Shown: positions 58,998 to 64,000 of the stretch, in pieces
Numbering within the stretch: the stretch's first letter is position 1
Layout of the letters: each line of letters starts with the position of its first letter
DNA from: Rubellimicrobium arenae
GTDB lineage: Bacteria > Pseudomonadota > Alphaproteobacteria > Rhodobacterales > Rhodobacteraceae
DNA length: 64,000 bases
Reading direction: 5' to 3'
NCBI RefSeq assembly: GCF_017916295.1
Contig: NZ_JAFMSS010000011.1
Span: forward strand, 1-64,000
The notes under the pieces: model-generated
Told to the model about the DNA's origin: nothing
Seen by the model: only the letters and a program-made list of their open reading frames with translations
Databases searched by the model: none
Position numbers and translations under genes: made by a program

Positions 58998-61993
58998 CGC
59001 AAGCGTTCCGCATCCCCGGCGCCGGTCGGGTCAACCACGCCAAGGCCGTCCGCTTCACCTTCGACGGCAAGATCATCGAGGGCCGCGAGGGCGACACCGT
59101 CGCCTCGGCGCTGCTGGCGAACGGCGTCCACCTCCTGGGCCGCAGCTTCAAGTACCACCGCCCGCGCGGCATCGTCTCGGCCGGCTCCGAGGAGCCCAAC
59201 GCCCTCGTCGGCACCTCGCGCGGCCCGGGCCGCTTCGAGCCCAACACCCGCGCCACCATGCAGGAGGTCTGGGACGGCCTGACGGTCGAAAGCCAGAACA
59301 AGTGGCCCTCGCTGGCCTTCGACGTCGGCGCGATCAACGACCGGCTCTACATGCTGTTCTCGGCCGGGTTCTACTACAAGACCTTCATGTGGCCGCGGTC
59401 CTTCTGGGACAAGGTCTACGAGCCCTTCATCCGCCGCGCCGCGGGTCTGGGCAAGTCCCCGACCGAGCCCGATCCCGATCACTACACCAGCCGGAACCTG
59501 CATTGCGACGTGCTCGTGGTGGGCGGCGGCCCGGCGGGGCTGGCGGCGGCGCTGGCGGCGGGCCGGTCGGGCGCGCAGACCGTGCTGGTCGATGAACATG
59601 CCGAACTGGGCGGCACCCTCCTGTCGGAGCCCGGCGTCCGCATCGACGGGCAGGGGGCCTGGGGTTGGCTGGAAACGACGCTGGCCGAACTGCGTGCCCT
59701 GCCCAACGTCCGGCTGATGAGCCGCACGACCGCCATCGGCTACTACCACCAGAACATGGTGGGCCTGTGCCAGAAGCTGACCGATCACCTGGCCACCCCG
59801 CCCGAGGGCGCGCCGCGCGAACGGCTCTGGCGCGTGCGGGCCGGACAGGTCGTGCTGGCGCAGGGCGCGATCGAAAAGCCGCTGGTCTTCGACGGCAACG
59901 ACCGGCCCGGCGTGATGCTGGCGGGTGCGGCGCAGACCTTCTTCCAGCGCTTCGGCGTCAAGGTCGGCACCCGTGCCGTCGTAGTGACCAGTCATGACAG
60001 CGCCTGGCACACCGCCTTCGACCTCGCCCAAGCGGGCGTGAAGGTCGCGGCCATCGTCGACATCCGTCCCCAAGTGTCGGCGGAGCTGACGGCCCGCGCC
60101 AAGGCCCTGGGCATTGAGGTGCTGGCCAGCCACACCGTCACCAGCACCACCGGGCGGCTGCGCGTGGCCTCCGTGCATGTCAACCGCGTGCGCAACGGCC
60201 ACGTCGACCCCTGGCGGAGCATCGACTGCGACGCCCTGCTGATGTGCGGCGGCTGGACACCCTCGCTCCACCTCTTCTCTCACACCAAGGGCTCCCTGGC
60301 CTGGGACGCGCAGGCCGGGGCCTTCCTCCCCGACCGCAAGACCGAGGAATGTCACATCGCCGGCGCGGGACGCGGCCTTTGGGGCATCGCCGCGGCGCTG
60401 GAGGATGGCGCCAGGGCGGGCGCGGCGGCGGCCAAGGCCCTGGGCCGGGCCGCGGGCGTCGGCAGCTTCGCCGTCGAGGGGGACCGGACCGGGGACGGCG
60501 TCGTCGTCAAGGAACTGCCGACCGACCGCGATCCGGGCAAGGCCAAGGCCTTCATCGACTTCCAGAACGACGTGACCGCCAAGGACATCCGCCTCGCCGT
60601 GCGCGAGGGGATGCGCTCCATCGAGCACGTGAAGCGCTACACCACCAACGGCATGGCGACCGACCAGGGCAAGCTGTCGAACATCAACGGCCTGATGGTC
60701 GCCGCCGACGCGCTGGGCAAGCCCGCGCCCGAAGTGGGCCTGACCACCTTCCGCCCGCCCTACACGCCGACGACCTTCGGCGCGCTGGCGGGCCTGCGCC
60801 GGGGCCGCCACTTCGAGGTCACGCGCAAGACGCCCATCGACGCCTGGGCCGAGGCGCAGGGCGCCGTATTCGAGCCCGTCTCGCTCTGGCGGCGCGCGTG
60901 GTACTTCCCCAAGGCCGGCGAGGACATGCACGCCGCCGTCGCCCGCGAATGCCGGGCGGTGCGGACCTCGGTCGGCCTGTTCGACGCCTCCACCCTCGGC
61001 AAGATCGAGGTCATGGGCCCGGACGCCGCCACCTTCCTGGAGCGGATGTACACCAATCCCTGGGCCAAGCTGCAGCCGGGCCGCTGCCGCTATGGCCTCC
61101 TGCTGGGCGAGGACGGCTTCATCCGCGACGACGGCGTGATCGGGCGCCTTGCGGTCGACAAGTTCCACGTGACCACCACGACGGGCGGCGCGGCGCGGGT
61201 CCTGAACATGATGGAGGACTACCTCCAGACCGAATGGCCCGACCTGAACGTCTGGCTCACCTCCACGACCGAGCAATGGGCCGTGGTCGCCGTCCAGGGC
61301 CCCAACGCCCGCAAGGTGCTGGAGCCGCTGGTCGAAGGGCTGGACCTGTCGGATGCAGCCTTCCCGCACATGGCGGTCGCGGAATGCACGGTGGCGGGCT
61401 TCCCCGCGCGCCTCTTCCGCGTGTCCTTCACCGGGGAGCTGGGCTTCGAGGTCAACGTCCCCGCCCGCCACGGCCGCGCGCTGTGGGAGGCGATCTGGGC
61501 CGCCGGGCAGGCGCACGGGATCACCCCCTACGGCACCGAGACGATGCACGTCCTGCGCGCCGAAAAGGGCTTCATCCTCGTGGGCCAGGACACCGACGGC
61601 ACCGTGACCCCCGGCGACGCCGGGCTCGACTGGGCCATCGGCAAGCAGAAGCCCGACTTCGTGGGCAAGCGCTCGCTCCAGCGGCCCGACATCGTGGCCA
61701 AGGGACGCAAGCAACTCGTCGGCCTCCTGACCGAGGACCCGAGCGTGGTGCTGGAGGAAGGGGCGCAGATCGTCGCGGACCCGAACCAGCCGCTGCCCAT
61801 GACCATGATCGGCCACGTCACCTCCTCCTACTGGTCCGAGGCGCTGGGCCGCTCCATCGCCATGGCCCTGATCGAGGGCGGGCGCGACCGGCAGGGCGAG
61901 ACCCTTCACATCCCCATGCCGGGCCGCACCCTGCGCGCCAAGGTGACCGGCACCGCCTTCGTCGATCCCGAAGGCCAACGGCTCAAGGTCTGA
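58994..61993 (+). CDS. soxA: sarcosine oxidase alpha subunit
   Basis: 999 aa. N-terminal Fer2_4-like domain (about 17-95: FTFDGKIIEGREGDTVASAL, FKYHRPRGI). NAD-binding Rossmann region from about 170 (VLVVGGGPAGLAAALAAG ... VDEHAELGG). C-terminal half folds as a GcvT-like tetrahydrofolate-binding domain (about 600-990: FEPVSLWRRAWYFPKAGEDM, VQGPNARKVLEPL, YGTETMHVLRAEKGFILVGQ). It takes the formaldehyde-level carbon from sarcosine and hands it to THF. No frameshift seen. Confidence 0.96.
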   Translation: MTQAFRIPGAGRVNHAKAVRFTFDGKIIEGREGDTVASALLANGVHLLGRSFKYHRPRGIVSAGSEEPNALVGTSRGPGRFEPNTRATMQEVWDGLTVESQNKWPSLAFDVGAINDRLYMLFSAGFYYKTFMWPRSFWDKVYEPFIRRAAGLGKSPTEPDPDHYTSRNLHCDVLVVGGGPAGLAAALAAGRSGAQTVLVDEHAELGGTLLSEPGVRIDGQGAWGWLETTLAELRALPNVRLMSRTTAIGYYHQNMVGLCQKLTDHLATPPEGAPRERLWRVRAGQVVLAQGAIEKPLVFDGNDRPGVMLAGAAQTFFQRFGVKVGTRAVVVTSHDSAWHTAFDLAQAGVKVAAIVDIRPQVSAELTARAKALGIEVLASHTVTSTTGRLRVASVHVNRVRNGHVDPWRSIDCDALLMCGGWTPSLHLFSHTKGSLAWDAQAGAFLPDRKTEECHIAGAGRGLWGIAAALEDGARAGAAAAKALGRAAGVGSFAVEGDRTGDGVVVKELPTDRDPGKAKAFIDFQNDVTAKDIRLAVREGMRSIEHVKRYTTNGMATDQGKLSNINGLMVAADALGKPAPEVGLTTFRPPYTPTTFGALAGLRRGRHFEVTRKTPIDAWAEAQGAVFEPVSLWRRAWYFPKAGEDMHAAVARECRAVRTSVGLFDASTLGKIEVMGPDAATFLERMYTNPWAKLQPGRCRYGLLLGEDGFIRDDGVIGRLAVDKFHVTTTTGGAARVLNMMEDYLQTEWPDLNVWLTSTTEQWAVVAVQGPNARKVLEPLVEGLDLSDAAFPHMAVAECTVAGFPARLFRVSFTGELGFEVNVPARHGRALWEAIWAAGQAHGITPYGTETMHVLRAEKGFILVGQDTDGTVTPGDAGLDWAIGKQKPDFVGKRSLQRPDIVAKGRKQLVGLLTEDPSVVLEEGAQIVADPNQPLPMTMIGHVTSSYWSEALGRSIAMALIEGGRDRQGETLHIPMPGRTLRAKVTGTAFVDPEGQRLKV

Positions 61994-62002
61994 GAGGCTT
62001 CC

Positions 62003-62530
62003 ATGACCGCACATCCCCGCTCCCTTGCCCAGCCGCCGGTGACCGTCGAGGTGCTCCCCCCCGCGGCGCGATTCTCGCTGCGCCTCCGCGCCGAGGCTCG
62101 CCCGGTGGCCGAGACGGCGCTGGCTCTGCCGCTCCCCGACCGGATCGGGCGCCGGTCGGTCGGCGCGACCCGGCAGGCGATCTGCCTGGGTCCCGACGAA
62201 TGGTGGATCGACGCTCCTGCGGCCGAGGCGGACGCGATCCGGTCCGCGCTGGACGGGCTGGTGCCCCACGCCCTCGTCGAGATCACCGACCGGGAGATCA
62301 CGTTCCAGATCGACGGGCCCGGCGCGCTGGACCTCCTCGCGATCGGCATCGCCCGGGACCTGAGCCGCCTGGAGGTCGGACGGGGTGCCCGCACGGTGTT
62401 CGATGGAGTGCAGGCGGTCCTGGTCCGCGAGGCGGAGCACCGCTTTACCCTGTCCGTCTGGCGGAGCTTCGCCCCCCACGTGGGCGAACTCCTGGAGCAG
62501 GGCGCGAGGGAGATCGCCCTCGGGCTCTGA
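62003..62530 (+). CDS. soxG: sarcosine oxidase gamma subunit
   Basis: 175 aa, GcvT-like small subunit with LPDRIGRRSVGATRQAICLG, LGPDEWWID and the C-terminal TLSVWRSFAPHVGELLEQGA. Starts 9 bases after soxA. Last gene of soxBDAG; other common members (glyA, purU, folate genes) are not within the window to the right. Confidence 0.93.
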   Translation: MTAHPRSLAQPPVTVEVLPPAARFSLRLRAEARPVAETALALPLPDRIGRRSVGATRQAICLGPDEWWIDAPAAEADAIRSALDGLVPHALVEITDREITFQIDGPGALDLLAIGIARDLSRLEVGRGARTVFDGVQAVLVREAEHRFTLSVWRSFAPHVGELLEQGAREIALGL

Positions 62531-62632
62531 CCCGCCGCCAAGCGTCACAGCGGCGCTGCCGACCGGAAGCCTCGGTCAGCAGCAGCAGGTCGGCGCCAGC
62601 GCCCAGATCGAACGGCAGAAGCCAGACTGAGG

Positions 62633-64000
62633 TCAGGGCGCCAGCGCGAGGTCGATGAGGCCGTCCCACAGCGCCGTGGCCGTGGGGTCGGCGTCGAAGG
62701 AGTCGCGCATCAGCCGGAAGGTCGAGATCACGAGCTTGCCCTTTCCAAGCCTTTTCTCGATCACGAAGGCCGCGGGGCGGTGGACCCAGCCCACGACCGT
62801 CCCGGAATGGACGCGGCCCCGGAACTCCCACGACCGCTGATGCGTCAGGACCTGGTGCGGGATCACCCGCGCAAAGCTCAGGTCCAGCAGCGGGCCGCCC
62901 GGAATACGGGCAAAGGCGCCATCCCGGCGCAGCCACGGGAAGTTGCCCACCCAGTCGCCGCGCCAGATCGTGTTGTGGCGGTTCTGGAGGGCATAGCCAG
63001 GGAAGCTGAAGTAGGGCTCGGACCGGGTGCCGCCCGGAGCGTCCTCGATCTGGAGCGTCATCGGCCCATCGCGCGGCGAGGTGTCGTCCCGGAGACGGCG
63101 CTGCCCGTGGTCCACGATCTGCAGGTAATGCGCGCCGGCGTGGATCGCCTCGACCCGGGGCCCGTCGAGCACGTCGGTCACGAAGAGCTCGGCGTCCTCG
63201 GCCTCGACCTCCCGGTGGCCCAGCACGAGCAGGCGCTCGCCCACCAGGGGCCGGTCGGTGCGGAAGCGGACCTGACGGCTCGGGCCGGACCGCTCGGGGT
63301 AGAGAGCAAAGGCCTCGCGGTTCTCGGCGATCATGCGTCCGTCGGGCGCGAGGACGGCCAGCTCGAGGGCTGCCATCTCGGCGGCCGCGACCTGCGGCGC
63401 GCGCAGGGTCAGGGCCACGCCGGCCACCTCCATCGGCGCGGTCGCCGGGAGCGCGACCGTGCCCCGGTCGTCGTTCAGCCGCCATTCGAGATGCGCGCCG
63501 TCCGGCAGCTCCGCGCCGCCTGTCGCGACCTTGAGGTCGAGATGGATGTCCTGGCCCGCGCGCGCCGCATGATGGCGTGCGCCCGGCGCGATCACCACGT
63601 CCGCATTCACATGCGACAGCGCCTGGGCGAAGACGCGCGGATTGCGCGCCATGTCCATGAGGCCGTTGCCCTCCCAGTGGACGTCGGTGAATTCGGTGAT
63701 GACGTATCCGGCGATCGGCTGGTGCGAGCGTAGGTCCTCGATCTCGAACTTCAGGTTCATGAACTGGTGCCACTGCACCTTCTCGATGAACTGCGTGAAG
63801 CTGCCGAAGACCTGGTCGAGCCCCAGCTCGTGGAAGCGGTGCTCGACCCCCTGCGGCAGCGCCACGCCCACCGCCCAGGTCGCGCCATAGGGCATCCACC
63901 AGGGGTCCTTGCCATCCTCGCCCCGGAGCCTGGCGGGATCAGGCAGGCCCCAGACGCCGAACTCGGACACGATCAGGGGTTCGTTCCCCTGCCATTCGGC
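62633..64000 (-). CDS. glycoside hydrolase family 2 protein, C-terminal part (cut by window edge)
   Basis: The frame is open through base 64000, so the 5' end lies outside; at least 455 aa are visible. The first visible residues, NEPLIVSEFGVWG, carry the Glu that serves as nucleophile in GH2 enzymes. The rest of the TIM barrel follows (FMNLKFEIEDLR, GYVITEFTDVHWEGNGLMD), then beta-sandwich domains. Likely a beta-galactosidase, beta-glucuronidase or beta-mannosidase-like enzyme; the substrate is undetermined. Convergent with soxG. No signal peptide can be judged. Confidence 0.85.
   Translation of the reverse strand, partial: AEWQGNEPLIVSEFGVWGLPDPARLRGEDGKDPWWMPYGATWAVGVALPQGVEHRFHELGLDQVFGSFTQFIEKVQWHQFMNLKFEIEDLRSHQPIAGYVITEFTDVHWEGNGLMDMARNPRVFAQALSHVNADVVIAPGARHHAARAGQDIHLDLKVATGGAELPDGAHLEWRLNDDRGTVALPATAPMEVAGVALTLRAPQVAAAEMAALELAVLAPDGRMIAENREAFALYPERSGPSRQVRFRTDRPLVGERLLVLGHREVEAEDAELFVTDVLDGPRVEAIHAGAHYLQIVDHGQRRLRDDTSPRDGPMTLQIEDAPGGTRSEPYFSFPGYALQNRHNTIWRGDWVGNFPWLRRDGAFARIPGGPLLDLSFARVIPHQVLTHQRSWEFRGRVHSGTVVGWVHRPAAFVIEKRLGKGKLVISTFRLMRDSFDADPTATALWDGLIDLALAP

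Noticed and set aside
58940..62548. 1202-codon minus-strand open frame across soxA and soxG
   Set aside because: Mirror of soxA/soxG codons; no recognisable domain, and an operon on the other strand is certain.

Overview
The window is a piece of a very GC-rich alphaproteobacterial chromosome, most likely Rhodobacterales (Paracoccaceae-like). The clues are an initiator tRNA placed as at the end of an rRNA operon, a soxBDAG operon next to a GlxA/GbdR-type regulator, HWE kinases fused to CheB/CheR, RTX proteins and many opp/dpp-type ABC cassettes. No taxonomic search was possible, so this is inference. Because the GC is so high, many genes carry long open frames on the opposite strand; these were left out.

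Layout. (a) 1-3.9 kb is an integration scar: tRNA-fMet, an apparently intact IS3-family (IS2-group) element with a 5-bp target duplication just behind it, two terminator hairpins, and a decayed large serine recombinase that lacks its catalytic domain and has an in-frame stop. (b) 3.9-15.5 kb is a signalling block on mostly the minus strand: a receiver protein overlapping a 1731-aa CheB/CheR/PAS/GAF/HWE-kinase fusion, two more CheB proteins, a Crp/Fnr regulator and a protein made only of PAS domains. (c) 16.7-23.6 kb: a PQQ-type dehydrogenase with a DUF2231 membrane protein, then kup divergent from a shortened kdpD and kdpE. (d) 24-27 kb: a TonB-dependent siderophore receptor and a CDF-like membrane protein whose metal ligands look lost. 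(e) 27-37.4 kb: two related hybrid histidine kinases, two OmpR-type regulators, two RTX beta-roll proteins and a DUF1127 protein, interleaved as a doubled module.

(f) 37.6-43.6 kb: an opp/dpp-type ABC cassette split into regulator + binding protein on one strand and permeases + ATPases on the other, around a short AT-rich palindromic intergenic region. (g) 43.9-46.8 kb: a third hybrid kinase. (h) 47.2-55.4 kb: a second ABC cassette (binding protein, two permeases, fused double ATPase) running into a luciferase-like monooxygenase, two carboxymuconolactone-decarboxylase/AhpD-type proteins and a GST-like protein, one likely operon with a perfect 15-bp hairpin after the binding protein. (i) 55.5-62.5 kb: a TRIC-type membrane protein, the GlxA-type regulator and divergent soxBDAG for sarcosine oxidation. 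(j) The right edge cuts a glycoside hydrolase family 2 gene.

Taken together the window reads as accessory, environment-sensing and scavenging capacity: compatible-solute/C1 catabolism (sox), oligopeptide-like or organosulfur-like uptake with oxidative breakdown, potassium and iron supply, and an unusual density of PAS-based sensors.
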